Shown: piece by piece, positions 1 to 8,173 of the stretch
Layout of the letters: every line of letters starts with the position of its first letter
Numbering within the stretch: position 1 is the stretch's first letter
Assembly (NCBI RefSeq): GCF_029892515.1
Contig: NZ_JARXVF010000001.1
Span: forward strand, 868,001-932,000
From: Pseudaminobacter soli (ex Li et al. 2025)
Lineage (GTDB): Bacteria; Pseudomonadota; Alphaproteobacteria; Rhizobiales; Rhizobiaceae
Direction: 5' to 3'
Length of the DNA stretch: 64,000 nucleotides
Made by a program: the position numbers and the translations under genes
The notes under the pieces: generated by a model
What the model was told of the DNA's origin: nothing
Seen by the model: the letters and a program-made list of their open reading frames with translations, nothing else
Databases searched by the model: none

Positions 1-304
1 ATGGCGCGACATAACCGATGACGGGAATGGGCGACGCCACGATATCGGCGATCATCTCGCGCATGGAGGTGGCGAGCCCGCCCGGCGTATTCATTTCGAG
101 GATGACCACCTCGGCGTTGCGCTCCACCGCTGTCGCCAGGCCTTCCTTCAACTGCCGTGCGCTGGCCGGGCCGATGGCCCCGTCGATATCGATGGTCAAC
201 GCCAGCTTCGCCCGGCCGCTCTCCCCTCCGGTTGAGGAAAGGGGAGCAACGGCCGCAGCGGCCACGAAAGCCGCAGCAAAAAGGGCCATACGCGCGATTT
301 TCAC
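1..304 (-). CDS. NfeD-family membrane-bound serine protease, N-terminal part (cut by window edge)
   Basis: The minus-strand frame runs off the left edge, so only about 101 N-terminal residues are visible. They show a signal peptide (Lys/Arg start, then an Ala-rich core) followed by a ClpP/crotonase-like segment containing ILEMNTPGG, which matches the N-terminal protease domain of NfeD1b/YqfG-type proteins. These are membrane-associated serine proteases often paired with stomatin-like proteins; that role is family knowledge. I chose the GTG at 304 over the ATG at 289 because GGAG lies 8 bases upstream and the extra residues (VKIAR) give the positive charge expected before a signal peptide. The catalytic Ser region and any NfeD domain lie outside the window. 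Confidence 0.8.
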   Translation of the reverse strand, partial: MKIARMALFAAAFVAAAAVAPLSSTGGESGRAKLALTIDIDGAIGPASARQLKEGLATAVERNAEVVILEMNTPGGLATSMREMIADIVASPIPVIGYVAP

Positions 305-406
305 GCTAAAAGCTCCATATGCAAAGATATGGGCTCGATTTCGCGCAAATCCATGAGGCGACGTTTGCAGGCCTCGAACGGGCCAACGAGTGTCGTTACA
401 TCGGGA

Positions 407-1276
407 TCAAGTGCCCTGGTGCGGCCGCGTCATGGCATGGCGGATATGCCGGACAAGTTCACGTGCCGCCGGGCTCAGCGGACGATCCGGCAAATGCAGC
501 GTGATAGCAAAGGCGGGGAGATCGGGTAGGCCCGCCGCAGGACCCAGGATTTCGAGGTCAGCCGGCACCGTCGAGGACAGCCAAGCCGAAATCGCAAGAT
601 CCGCTCGGACCGTCGCCATGGTCGCGTCGAGAGTGCCGTTCTCGAAGACAGTCCGCCATTCTCTGCCTTGCTGTTCAAGGGCACTCAATACTGCCGGCTT
701 GAACGCACATGTCTCCGCCACAAGCGAGACGGGCAGCGGGTTCTTCGTATGCGCCACCCCACCTCTGGTTCCGGCCCAGACCAGGCGGTCGACGGCGAGG
801 CATTCACCCTTGGCGTTCGCGGCCGGCTCCTCCAGAACGCCGAAATCGAGCTCGCCGCGGGCAACATTTCGGGCAAGGGTTTCCGACGCCTCGCAGACCA
901 GCGAAAGTTCCACCTGCGGGCATTCCTGTGCGAAAGCCTTGAGCGCCGGGGCAATCAAGGTGCCGACAAGGTCGTAAGGCACGCCGAAACGCGCAATGCC
1001 GTTGATCGCGCCACCCTGAATGTCGGTCCAGATCTCATCATTGAGCGCGAGCAGGCGGCCGGCCTTGTCGAGCAGTCTTTCGCCAAGAGGCGTCAGCCGC
1101 AGGCCGCGCCGCTCGCGAAAGAAAAGCGGAGCACCTACAAGCGCTTCCAGCCTGGCGACCTGCTGGCTGATGGCCCCTTGCGTCAGATGCAGGATCTGGC
1201 TCGCCGCCGTCATGCTGCGTTGCTCAGCCGCCGCCGTGAAGGCGCGCAGAAGAGCGATATCGATGTTTCTGACCAT
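407..1276 (-). CDS. LysR-family transcriptional regulator
   Basis: 289 residues. An N-terminal winged helix-turn-helix (about residues 5-62, with MTAASQILHLTQGAISQQVARLE spanning the recognition helix) is followed by a type 2 periplasmic-binding-like effector domain. That is the usual LysR length and layout. It is divergent from a LysE-type exporter starting at 1369, the classic arrangement in which the regulator activates the exporter gene when the exported amino acid accumulates (ArgP/LysG paradigm); the effector here is unknown. The frame is open further upstream to 1357, but that would add a 27-residue non-conserved extension, so the ATG at 1276 (MVRNIDIALL) is preferred. No strong ribosome binding site is visible for it. 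Confidence 0.85.
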   Translation of the reverse strand: MVRNIDIALLRAFTAAAEQRSMTAASQILHLTQGAISQQVARLEALVGAPLFFRERRGLRLTPLGERLLDKAGRLLALNDEIWTDIQGGAINGIARFGVPYDLVGTLIAPALKAFAQECPQVELSLVCEASETLARNVARGELDFGVLEEPAANAKGECLAVDRLVWAGTRGGVAHTKNPLPVSLVAETCAFKPAVLSALEQQGREWRTVFENGTLDATMATVRADLAISAWLSSTVPADLEILGPAAGLPDLPAFAITLHLPDRPLSPAARELVRHIRHAMTRPHQGT

Positions 1277-1368
1277 TGCTGCATTATGATTGCTAATTCC
1301 AAGGATTACCAACTTTAGATTTTGTATTGGCAGGAGCAGCGCTATCAGCCTTTCCAAAGGAGAGGCCG

Positions 1369-1965
1369 ATGTCGCTGGAAACGCTTACCCCATTGTGTTT
1401 GTTTGCTCTGGTGTCCACCGGCAGCCCCGGTGGCGCGACCACCCTTGCCACCGCGTCGGGAGCGAGTTTTGGCTTGCGCGGTTCGGTGCCGCTGATTGCC
1501 GGCATCGCCGTCGGTCTTGCCACCATGGCAGGCGCAGCGGCCATGGGGCTTGCCGGCATTCTGCTTGCGATTCCGTCATTGCAGCTCGCCATGAACGCGG
1601 TGGGATCGATCTACCTGCTATGGTTGGCGTGGCAGATCGCGCATCGCGGACCTCCTCACCTCATGAAGGCGCAGGCTAGACCTCTGGGGTTCATTGCGGG
1701 TGTCTGGATGCTTTGGCACAATCCAAAGGGCTGGGCCATGACTGTCAGCGCCGCGGCTTCGTTTGCTTCGCTGGCGGACGAGCCCGTTCAACTGGGACTG
1801 TTGCTTGCCGCGACATTCGGCATTTTCGCGACTATCTCGCTGTCCATGTGGTGCGTTACCGGGCTATTGCTCGCGCGGCTCCTGCGCACCGACGGTCAGT
1901 GGCGGGCGCTCAACATTTCGCTCGCGGCCCTGCTTGCGGCATCCATCGTGCCGATCTGGCTCTAG
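1369..1965 (+). CDS. LysE/RhtB-family amino-acid exporter
   Basis: 198 residues, the family's normal size, predicted to be an inner-membrane exporter with about six transmembrane segments. The N-terminal STGSPGGATTLATASG stretch corresponds to the LysE signature region, where most members read TPGP. The start is set by AAGGAGAGGCC directly before ATG 1369. Its divergent LysR neighbour (407-1276) is the likely controller, and the 92-bp gap between them must hold both promoters. The substrate cannot be deduced. Confidence 0.88.
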   Translation: MSLETLTPLCLFALVSTGSPGGATTLATASGASFGLRGSVPLIAGIAVGLATMAGAAAMGLAGILLAIPSLQLAMNAVGSIYLLWLAWQIAHRGPPHLMKAQARPLGFIAGVWMLWHNPKGWAMTVSAAASFASLADEPVQLGLLLAATFGIFATISLSMWCVTGLLLARLLRTDGQWRALNISLAALLAASIVPIWL

Positions 1966-2042
1966 GTGCGTGAGGCAACCCCGTATTCCAACGAGTTTGT
2001 GAATCTACGGCCGCACGAGACAGTCCGAGCGAATGCCGATGC

Positions 2043-3350
2043 CTATGGCGCTGTAACCGGTACGCGCCTCCGCCGTCGGCCATTGGTAACTTCCACGATG
2101 CCCTTGATATGGCGACCGACCGGCTTGAGCCCGCCATGGAAGAGGATCGCGTTGAAGTAGACGAAGGGGACCACAATCGCCATGGTCCGCAAGGGATAGT
2201 CGACGAAGGAATGGATCAGCACGAACAGCACGCCCAGGAACGCGGCTTTGTGGAAATGACTATGCCGCATGCGTAAGAGCTGCCTGCCGATCATCGCAAC
2301 ATATCCCGCAATCAGCAGCGCTGCCATCACTCCGCCCTCGAAGATCAGCTCCAGATAGTCATTGTGGGCGTGATTGGCGTACCGCTCGGAGATGGTCGAT
2401 GGGGCTTCGTAGGCTTGGTAGGCCGCCGGAAAGTTTCCGTATCCAACGCCCAGGGCCCAGTTCTGCCTGATCCCTTGAAGCGTGGTCGCGGCAAGTTGCG
2501 CACGCGTCGCATCGGTGAAGTCACGCGCCTCGAAAACGAACCAGGTTCCCATGCCATAGACGCCCGCAACCACCGCCAAGGCCACAAGGCTGCCCACGCC
2601 TACGCGCGAGCGCGAAGCGAAGAAGACGACGGACAATACCAATGCAAGCAGCCCGATAACCGCGCCAGCACGCGATCCGGTCGCGAGCAGATCAAGCAAG
2701 ACCAGGACGATCGCTGCGGCCGCCCACAGGCGTATGCCGGCGAATGTCACCAGATAGAGCAGAAAGGGCAGCGCTTCATAAAGCAGCGACGCGAAATGAT
2801 TGCGGTTGGCGAAGAAACCGGCAGTGACCGTGAAGGGTAACAAGCCTTCGACCGTCACTCTCGCGGAGGCCGAGTATTGGACAAACCCGGCGACAGCATT
2901 GCAGGCTACGCCGGCGAGCATGAACGGCAGCAGCGCGTGAAGCTGCGGACCGGGCAGGCGCAGCAGGGCGACCAGCAAAATGGCCAGCACTGCAACATAG
3001 AGCAGCGTTTCGAGCGTCCGTCCGAGGCCCAGGCTGATGAATTCGAGGGTTCCAGCGGCCAGTCGGCCGCCCGAAAACACCTGATCGCGTAAGGGTCGGA
3101 CCAGTGCTTCCGACACGGGCAGCAGTTGGACGATGATTGCCGTGAGAACCTGGCCGCAAAGCCAGAAGATCCGAACATCCACTGCCTCTCCCGAGCGAGC
3201 AGCCAGGATTGGTGTGGCCGCCAGCAGGATGAACAGCTGAAGTACCGTGTCGGTCCAGAGCCCGGGCGCTGCGCCTCCACCCAGCAGGGCTGCGGCGATG
3301 AAGCCAAGCCCAAGCAGGTATTTCGGCCACTCACCTTTCAACTTCAGCAA
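2043..3350 (-). CDS. O-antigen ligase / Wzy-type polymerase family membrane protein
   Basis: 435 residues with about 10-12 hydrophobic segments and, near residues 290-350, the periplasmic-loop signature of the Wzy_C family: GVGYGNF followed by NHAHNDYLELIFEGG. Such proteins join or polymerise undecaprenyl-linked polysaccharide at the outer face of the inner membrane; whether this one acts on O-antigen, capsule or exopolysaccharide is unknown. Its start overlaps the stop of the upstream TPR-like gene by 20 bases, which indicates translational coupling. No glycosyltransferase or transport gene lies beside it in the window, so the gene may be cut off from its original cluster. Confidence 0.85.
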   Translation of the reverse strand: MLKLKGEWPKYLLGLGFIAAALLGGGAAPGLWTDTVLQLFILLAATPILAARSGEAVDVRIFWLCGQVLTAIIVQLLPVSEALVRPLRDQVFSGGRLAAGTLEFISLGLGRTLETLLYVAVLAILLVALLRLPGPQLHALLPFMLAGVACNAVAGFVQYSASARVTVEGLLPFTVTAGFFANRNHFASLLYEALPFLLYLVTFAGIRLWAAAAIVLVLLDLLATGSRAGAVIGLLALVLSVVFFASRSRVGVGSLVALAVVAGVYGMGTWFVFEARDFTDATRAQLAATTLQGIRQNWALGVGYGNFPAAYQAYEAPSTISERYANHAHNDYLELIFEGGVMAALLIAGYVAMIGRQLLRMRHSHFHKAAFLGVLFVLIHSFVDYPLRTMAIVVPFVYFNAILFHGGLKPVGRHIKGIVEVTNGRRRRRVPVTAP

Positions 3351-4284
3351 AATCCTCTTTCTCTATGTTCAGAGATTGAAAACGCACCCGCCCCGAATAG
3401 CGGTTCTGCCAGCTTTCGGAGATCACGCCGGTTGCCAGACCGATCTGCTGGAGGGCGCAGCCATCGACCACGAAACTGGCCTCGAGATCCTTTTCCCGAT
3501 AGCTGCCCTCAGGGATGGGAAGGCGAAGCAGCTCCTTTCTCGGGTCCAGACAGACGACACGCCAATAGAGAGCGCGCGGAGCCCGCAGGTCGGAGGCATC
3601 GACCTTGGCGATGAGCCGGTAGCGGCCGGGTGCCAGGAGCAAGGTCTGGCGCAGCATGATGTCCTTGGCCGGCGCATTTAGAAATCGGATCGTTGCTCCT
3701 GGAAAGGGCGTCTCGTCCGTCAGGCTGATTTCGGCAGCACGGGTGTTGCGATACTGCCAGGAGAAGGCGCTCGAAGCCGATGCAGGCAGGAACGATGCGT
3801 TGTAGACGAAGCCGGCTAGCGCGTGCTCCTCGGGTGGCAGCGTGAAGCGAAACAGGCGATGGGCTTCCTCGTAGCGCTTCGCCGCGATGAAACCGCGGCT
3901 CACCATCCCGACCTCGCTCCGCTCGGGCGGGTGGTCGGAATCGGCGAGGTCCAGCAGCAGCCGATAGGCGATACCGAGCCCCTCCTCCTGCTGCGCGAGA
4001 GCGGACAGTATCCGGCCTCGCCACGGAGCACCGCCGCGCATCAGCTCGACGATGGCCGTATAGCCACCCTCATCCGCCAGGAGCCGCGGCAACAGGGGAG
4101 TGAAAACGCCGGCGCGCTTTGGCCATCTCCGCACCAAGACATCGATATGCGCAACCGCACCGGCATCGTCCCCGGTGTCGATGGTGCGCACCATCAGATG
4201 CTGCAGCGCATTGATCTCGGTGCGAGAAAGAAGGTGTGCCTGTCGAAAAAGACGATCCGCCTCCTCCTCTTCGCCCATGCGCAT
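3331..4284 (-). CDS. TPR-like exopolysaccharide-associated protein, 5'-truncated
   Basis: 317 readable residues. The first half is helical and TPR-like (for example [19 protein letters not shown], about residues 5-23). The C-terminal part is beta-rich ([20 protein letters not shown], about residues 214-233), resembling the tail of proteins encoded beside O-antigen ligases in rhizobia; that comparison is from memory. It overlaps the ligase gene downstream. The first ATG codons (4284, 4278) have no ribosome binding site and sit exactly where the sequence changes from a short-chain dehydrogenase gene, so the true N-terminus appears lost. Probably a non-functional or poorly translated remnant. 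Confidence 0.6.
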   Translation of the reverse strand: MRMGEEEEADRLFRQAHLLSRTEINALQHLMVRTIDTGDDAGAVAHIDVLVRRWPKRAGVFTPLLPRLLADEGGYTAIVELMRGGAPWRGRILSALAQQEEGLGIAYRLLLDLADSDHPPERSEVGMVSRGFIAAKRYEEAHRLFRFTLPPEEHALAGFVYNASFLPASASSAFSWQYRNTRAAEISLTDETPFPGATIRFLNAPAKDIMLRQTLLLAPGRYRLIAKVDASDLRAPRALYWRVVCLDPRKELLRLPIPEGSYREKDLEASFVVDGCALQQIGLATGVISESWQNRYSGRVRFQSLNIEKEDFAEVER

Positions 4285-4522
4285 CCACGGCCGCGTCGAC
4301 CAGCCTGCGCATCTGCTCGGCGTCCGTCACGTCGGTCGCCATCGCCGATGCATTGCCGCCGCGGGTATTGAGTTCATCCGCCAATGCCTTGATCCGCTCG
4401 GCGCGTCGGGCGCCCAGAACGACCAACGCGCCCTCGGCACTGAGATGCTTGGCTGTTGCTTCCCCCATGCCGCTGCTCGCTCCGGTGATCACCACGACCT
4501 TGCCTTCCAATCCTGTCGCCAT
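4271..4522 (-). pseudogene. Short-chain dehydrogenase (SDR), N-terminal fragment
   Basis: Starts well: AGGAGAAGCAAC precedes ATG 4522, and the protein opens with the Rossmann motif TGASSGMG (residues 13-20) and the cofactor-selecting GARR (37-40), continuing normally to DAHGR at residue 84. A complete SDR would go on to IDVLVNNAG and the catalytic Tyr-x3-Lys. Here it turns after residue 84 into an out-of-frame reading of the downstream TPR-like gene and stops at 4070. The NAD(P)-binding half is present and the catalytic half is missing, so no active enzyme is expected. The divergent AraC regulator at 4725 probably once controlled it. Confidence 0.8.
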
Positions 4523-4724
4523 GTTGCTTCTCCTGATCCGATCCGATCGACCAGGACGCCTGTCGAACACTGTATTCGGCACCGGCTGCGCCTGGACTTT
4601 TCGTTTTCCAGAGAACCAGATGGCAGGTCATCAGCGGTAGAATGAAGCTGCCCGATACATGCACGATCCTGCCAATTGTGGAAGAATCGTCCCGAATTTC
4701 ACTTGGGCATGCTATGGTGCCGCC

Positions 4725-5627
4725 ATGGACATCGCCCTTCTGCCAGAGCTCCAGCGCCTGATTGCTCGGCACGCGCCTGCGAACGCTGCGGCCTCTCGCG
4801 TATTGCCGAACGTCACGCTCATGATGGCTACCGAACCGACGCCGGCGGTTGCGGAGGTCACCGAGCCGACCTTCGCGCTGGTGGCGCGCGGCACCAAGCG
4901 CGTCGGCCTCGGCAACTGCGTATTCGATTACTCCACGGGCCAATACCTCGTCGTGTCGGTCGATCTCCCGCTGGAAGCCTATGTCGCCGAGGCAGCGGCG
5001 CAGGCGCCCTATCTGGGTCTCGGTTTCGGATTGCGGCCGGAGGCCATCGCATCCCTCCTGCTCGATGTCGGTGCCGGCCCGACCACACGAGCCGACCCAC
5101 CGGGCATCGCCGTCAGCAACCTCACCGACGATCTGATCGACCCCGTGGTCCGGCTGCTGCGGCTCCTCGATCGCCCCGCCGACATCCCAGTCCTTGCCTC
5201 GGCGATCGAACGGGAAATCCTGTGGCGACTGATCAACGGCGCCCAGGGCGACATGGTGCGGCAGATCGGCCTGGCCGATAGCCGGATGGCACAGATCGGC
5301 CGCGCCATTCGCTGGCTGCGCGCACATTATGCCGAGACCATCCGGATCGAAGACCTCGCCGGGATCGCGGGAATGAGCGTGACCTCATTTCATCGACACT
5401 TCCGGGGCGTCACCTCCATGACGCCGATCCAGTACCAGAAGCAGCTACGGCTCCAGACAGCGCGGTCCCGTCTCATGGCCGAGGCCGCGGACGTTGCCGA
5501 AGTCGGGTTTTCCGTGGGCTACGACAGCCCCTCCCAGTTCAGCCGCGAGTATCGGCGGCAATTCGGACAATCACCCGGCCGCGACGGTCGCGGGCTTCGG
5601 CAATTTCGGGCAGGGTCTGAAAGCTAG
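4725..5627 (+). CDS. AraC-family regulator with AraC_N (YqhC-like) sensor domain
   Basis: 300 residues. The first roughly 190 form the AraC_N cupin-like domain found in YqhC-type regulators (VLPNVTLMMATEPTPAVAEV near the start). The last 100 carry two helix-turn-helix units, with IEDLAGIAGMSVTSFHRHF in the first and VAEVGFSVGYDSPSQFSREY in the second. Regulators of this subclass usually sit divergently next to an oxidoreductase gene they activate under aldehyde stress. The neighbour here is the broken SDR at 4271-4522, so the regulator seems orphaned. Start ATG 4725 is preferred over an upstream in-frame ATG at 4659 because the family begins at this point; the ribosome binding site is weak. 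Confidence 0.87.
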   Translation: MDIALLPELQRLIARHAPANAAASRVLPNVTLMMATEPTPAVAEVTEPTFALVARGTKRVGLGNCVFDYSTGQYLVVSVDLPLEAYVAEAAAQAPYLGLGFGLRPEAIASLLLDVGAGPTTRADPPGIAVSNLTDDLIDPVVRLLRLLDRPADIPVLASAIEREILWRLINGAQGDMVRQIGLADSRMAQIGRAIRWLRAHYAETIRIEDLAGIAGMSVTSFHRHFRGVTSMTPIQYQKQLRLQTARSRLMAEAADVAEVGFSVGYDSPSQFSREYRRQFGQSPGRDGRGLRQFRAGSES

Positions 5628-5666
5628 CCCTCGGTACGAGCACTTCCATCCCGGCCGTGACGAATT

Positions 5667-6659
5667 TCAAAACGTGAATCGAGAACGGTAGTCTTGCGGT
5701 GTCACCGATAACAGGCGCAGGAAGCTGCGGCGCATGGTTTCCTCGGAACCGAAGCCGCAACGCTGTGCGATCCGTTTGACCGGTGTGCGCGACTCCGAAA
5801 GCAGACGCCGCGCCGCCTCCAGCCTCAGCCGTTCGATGGCGCGAGCCGGCGTTTGCCCGGTTGCCTCCGCATAGTGTCGGCTGAAACTGCGCTCACTCAT
5901 GCCTGCCTGATCGGCCAGCACCGAAAGCGAAAGATCGTCATTAAGATGACGGTTGATCCAATCATGGAGCGCGCCGAACTTATCGTCCGCGGCTTGCAAG
6001 GCCAGAGCGGCGCTGAATTGCGCCTGTCCCCCGGGACGTTTGAGGAAGACAACCATGAAGCGGGCTACGGCAAGCGCCATTGCGCGGCCGAGATCCTCCT
6101 CCACTAGCGCCAGCGCGAGATCGATCCCCGCGGTCACGCCAGCCGAGGTCCACACCCGACCGTCGCACACGAAGATCGGATCAGGTTCGACCCGCACGGC
6201 GGGAAAGCGTTGAGCCAGCCTGGCACAATCCTTCCAGTGGGTCACCGCGCGACGTCCGTCCAATAAACCTGCGGCGGCAAGCAGGAACGCGCCGGTGCAG
6301 ACAGACGCGACGCGACGCGCCTGCGTCGCCCGTCGTTGCAGCCAATCGACCAGTTCCGGATTTGCAGCGGCCGCCTCCACCCCCTGCCCACCGGCAACGA
6401 GCAAAGTATCCAGCGCTTCGCTGCCTTGGCTGAGCGGACCTGCCGCCAGCGTCACCCCTGCCGAGGAGACGACGCCTTGGTCGCCTTGCGTCACGAGCTT
6501 GAGCCGATAGGGCGGCGTACCTCCGGCGTTGGCGACGAGATCGTTGGCGGAGGCGAACACCTGGATAGGCCCAGTGACATCGAGCAGTTGCACCGCCGGG
6601 AAGGTGAGCACCTCGATGGTCCGAATGACGTTTGGCGAGAAGCGAGGGGTCTTTGGCAT
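5667..6659 (-). CDS. GlxA-type transcriptional regulator (DJ-1/PfpI domain + AraC HTH)
   Basis: 330 residues. Residues about 12-190 form a DJ-1/PfpI (class I amidotransferase-like) domain with the nucleophile-elbow region VCTGAFLLAAAGLLDGRRA. The C-terminal 110 residues are an AraC DNA-binding domain (LSVLADQAGMSERSFSRHY). This is the domain plan of GlxA/ArgR-type AraC activators. It is divergent from a stand-alone DJ-1/PfpI gene (6725-7447) with only 65 bp between them. A perfect 9-bp inverted repeat (6664-6689) lies 5 bp upstream of its own start codon, so autoregulation is likely. The ATG at 6659 was chosen over longer readings because homology begins there. Confidence 0.9.
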   Translation of the reverse strand: MPKTPRFSPNVIRTIEVLTFPAVQLLDVTGPIQVFASANDLVANAGGTPPYRLKLVTQGDQGVVSSAGVTLAAGPLSQGSEALDTLLVAGGQGVEAAAANPELVDWLQRRATQARRVASVCTGAFLLAAAGLLDGRRAVTHWKDCARLAQRFPAVRVEPDPIFVCDGRVWTSAGVTAGIDLALALVEEDLGRAMALAVARFMVVFLKRPGGQAQFSAALALQAADDKFGALHDWINRHLNDDLSLSVLADQAGMSERSFSRHYAEATGQTPARAIERLRLEAARRLLSESRTPVKRIAQRCGFGSEETMRRSFLRLLSVTPQDYRSRFTF

Positions 6660-6663
6660 CTCA

Positions 6664-6689
6664 GCCAAACTATGCGCGGCTAGTTTGGC
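6664..6689. promoter_or_regulatory. Inverted-repeat operator between GlxA-like regulator and DJ-1/PfpI gene
   Basis: GCCAAACTA (6664-6672) and TAGTTTGGC (6681-6689) are perfect inverted copies with an 8-bp spacer. They lie in the 65-bp divergent promoter, just upstream of the regulator's start codon. The symmetry and position fit a binding site for the adjacent AraC-type regulator controlling both directions; that assignment is inference. Confidence 0.6.
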
Positions 6690-6724
6690 CTTGTCCACCG
6701 CTGACTTCGGACTTGGAGATGACC

Positions 6725-7447
6725 ATGATCCCGCATGACACGCATTTGCATATCGGCTCGCTCTTGTTCGAGGGCGTCGATCAGATCGACCTGACCGGAC
6801 CGTTCGAGGTCCTGTCGCGCATCCCGAACTCGACCTATCGCATCTACGGGAAGGCCATGGCACCCGTTCGCGATGTGAAAGGATTGCGGCTCACGCCGGA
6901 CGCTACCCTCGCCGAAGCGCCGCCGCTGGATGTCCTTCATATCCCGGGCGGCCATGGCCAGGAGGCCCTGATGGACGACGCCCAGGTGCTGAATTGGATC
7001 CGCCGGCAGGCGTCAGGCGCATGCAGCATCTTCTCGGTGTGCACGGGCGCCCTGATCTGCGGTGCTGCGGGCCTGCTCAAGGGACGCCGGGCGACGACCC
7101 ACTGGGCGTCGCTTCACCTGCTACCCTATTTCGGCGCGACCCCGGTCAACGAGCGCGTCGTGGTGGATGGTGCCTGGATCTTTGCCGCGGGCGTCACAGC
7201 CGGCATCGACGGCGCCTTGCGCCTCGCCGCGGAGCTGCGCAGCGACGAGGTCGCGCAAGCCATCCAGCTTCATATCGCCTATGCGCCGGAACCGCCCTTC
7301 GACAGCGGTACGCCCGAGACGGCACTGCCCGCGATCCTGGAACAGGCGCGCCGATCGGTACGGACCATCACGGTGCAGCGCGAGCAAACGGCACGGCGCA
7401 TCGCCGCCAAACTCGGCATCGCCGTTTCGGCCGCGGGCAGAGAATGA
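6725..7447 (+). CDS. DJ-1/PfpI family protein (isonitrile hydratase-like)
   Basis: 240 residues, a single DJ-1/PfpI domain without an HTH. The conserved nucleophile Cys lies in FSVCTGALICGAAGLLKGR (about residues 102-120), preceded by HIPGGHGQEALM. Isonitrile hydratase (InhA) of Pseudomonas has this form and size, but other family members are thiaminase- or amidase-like, so the substrate is open. Two ATGs compete (6719 and 6725). GGAG abuts the first with no spacing and lies 6 bases before the second, so 6725 is preferred. It is divergent from the GlxA-type regulator, whose sensor domain is itself DJ-1-like, and is followed by a CMD-family gene. Confidence 0.85.
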   Translation: MIPHDTHLHIGSLLFEGVDQIDLTGPFEVLSRIPNSTYRIYGKAMAPVRDVKGLRLTPDATLAEAPPLDVLHIPGGHGQEALMDDAQVLNWIRRQASGACSIFSVCTGALICGAAGLLKGRRATTHWASLHLLPYFGATPVNERVVVDGAWIFAAGVTAGIDGALRLAAELRSDEVAQAIQLHIAYAPEPPFDSGTPETALPAILEQARRSVRTITVQREQTARRIAAKLGIAVSAAGRE

Positions 7448-7559
7448 CCTCGCCGGCGCGACCCTCGTTTGGCGAGAATCGAGGGTTGAATGCCGCCCCC
7501 GCCAAAGACTGCTGCCCTAGATAGAGATGACAGATCACCCCCAACTGGGAGTAACTCAG

Positions 7560-8108
7560 ATGACAAGCTTTCCCGTTCTCACCCTTGAAACCGCCCCTGA
7601 GCGCTCGAAGCCGGCGCTGCGGCAGTTGCAGTCCGCTTTCGGCCTGATCCCGAACATCGCCGGCGCGATGGCGACCTCTCCGGTTCTGGTCAACAGCCTC
7701 GTCGGCCTGTTCGGCAATGTGCACGGCGGCAGCTTCACCGAAGCGCAGGTCCAGATCGTTTTGCTCACCGACGCGGTGACCAATCGCAGCGCGTGGGCCG
7801 TGGCATTCCATACGACTCTGGCGCTCAAGGAAGGCATCGATCCGGCGGACGTCCAGGCCATCCGTGAGGGTCGTCTGCCGAAGGACAGCAAATACGCGGC
7901 GCTGTCAGGCCTGGCGAAGACGATGATCGAAAAGCGCGGACATCTCAACGACGAGGACATCAACCGATTCCTCGCGGCCGGGTTCGGCAAGGATCACCTC
8001 CTGGAAGTGATCGCCGCGGTCGCCGCCTCGACGATCACGAACTACACCGGCAGCATCACCAAGCCGCCCCTCGAAGCGCCGTTTCAGGCACACGCTTGGA
8101 AGGGTTGA
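7560..8108 (+). CDS. Carboxymuconolactone decarboxylase-family protein without the CxxC pair
   Basis: 182 residues of the AhpD/CMD helical fold. It aligns by eye with the second CMD protein in the window (9203-9748) along its length: FGLIPNIAGAMATSP here corresponds to LGVVPNMFRLIATSP there. Where the neighbour has NGCDYCLSAH, this protein reads NRSAWAVAFH, so both redox cysteines are replaced while the His remains. Thiol peroxidase activity is therefore unlikely. The start is set by GGGAG 8 bases before ATG 7560. Its last 22 codons and terminator are duplicated at 10927-11040. Confidence 0.82.
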   Translation: MTSFPVLTLETAPERSKPALRQLQSAFGLIPNIAGAMATSPVLVNSLVGLFGNVHGGSFTEAQVQIVLLTDAVTNRSAWAVAFHTTLALKEGIDPADVQAIREGRLPKDSKYAALSGLAKTMIEKRGHLNDEDINRFLAAGFGKDHLLEVIAAVAASTITNYTGSITKPPLEAPFQAHAWKG

Positions 8109-8155
8109 GATATCCGATCTCTGGCACGGCAACCGCCTGGTTGCCGTGCCTTGCT
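8042..8155 (+). repeat. 114-bp direct repeat, copy 1 (3' end of CMD gene plus terminator)
   Basis: This covers the last 22 codons of the CMD gene and its hairpin. It recurs at 10927-11040 at a constant offset of 2885 bp with about six mismatches. The two copies bracket the LysR/CMD/flavin-oxidase/DUF1348 cassette. Confidence 0.92.
8123..8150 (+). terminator. Hairpin terminator after CMD gene
   Basis: A perfect 12-bp stem, GGCACGGCAACC / GGTTGCCGTGCC, with a GCCT loop 15 bp after the CMD stop codon. The following T-run is weak (TTGCTT). It also closes the convergent LysR gene at 8174. Confidence 0.7.
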
Positions 8156-8173
8156 TGGGCCGTCGTCCAAACG

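Noticed and set aside
1966-2042. Possible small gene between the LysE exporter and O-antigen ligase
   Set aside because: Only 77 bp between converging genes; no frame with a ribosome binding site.
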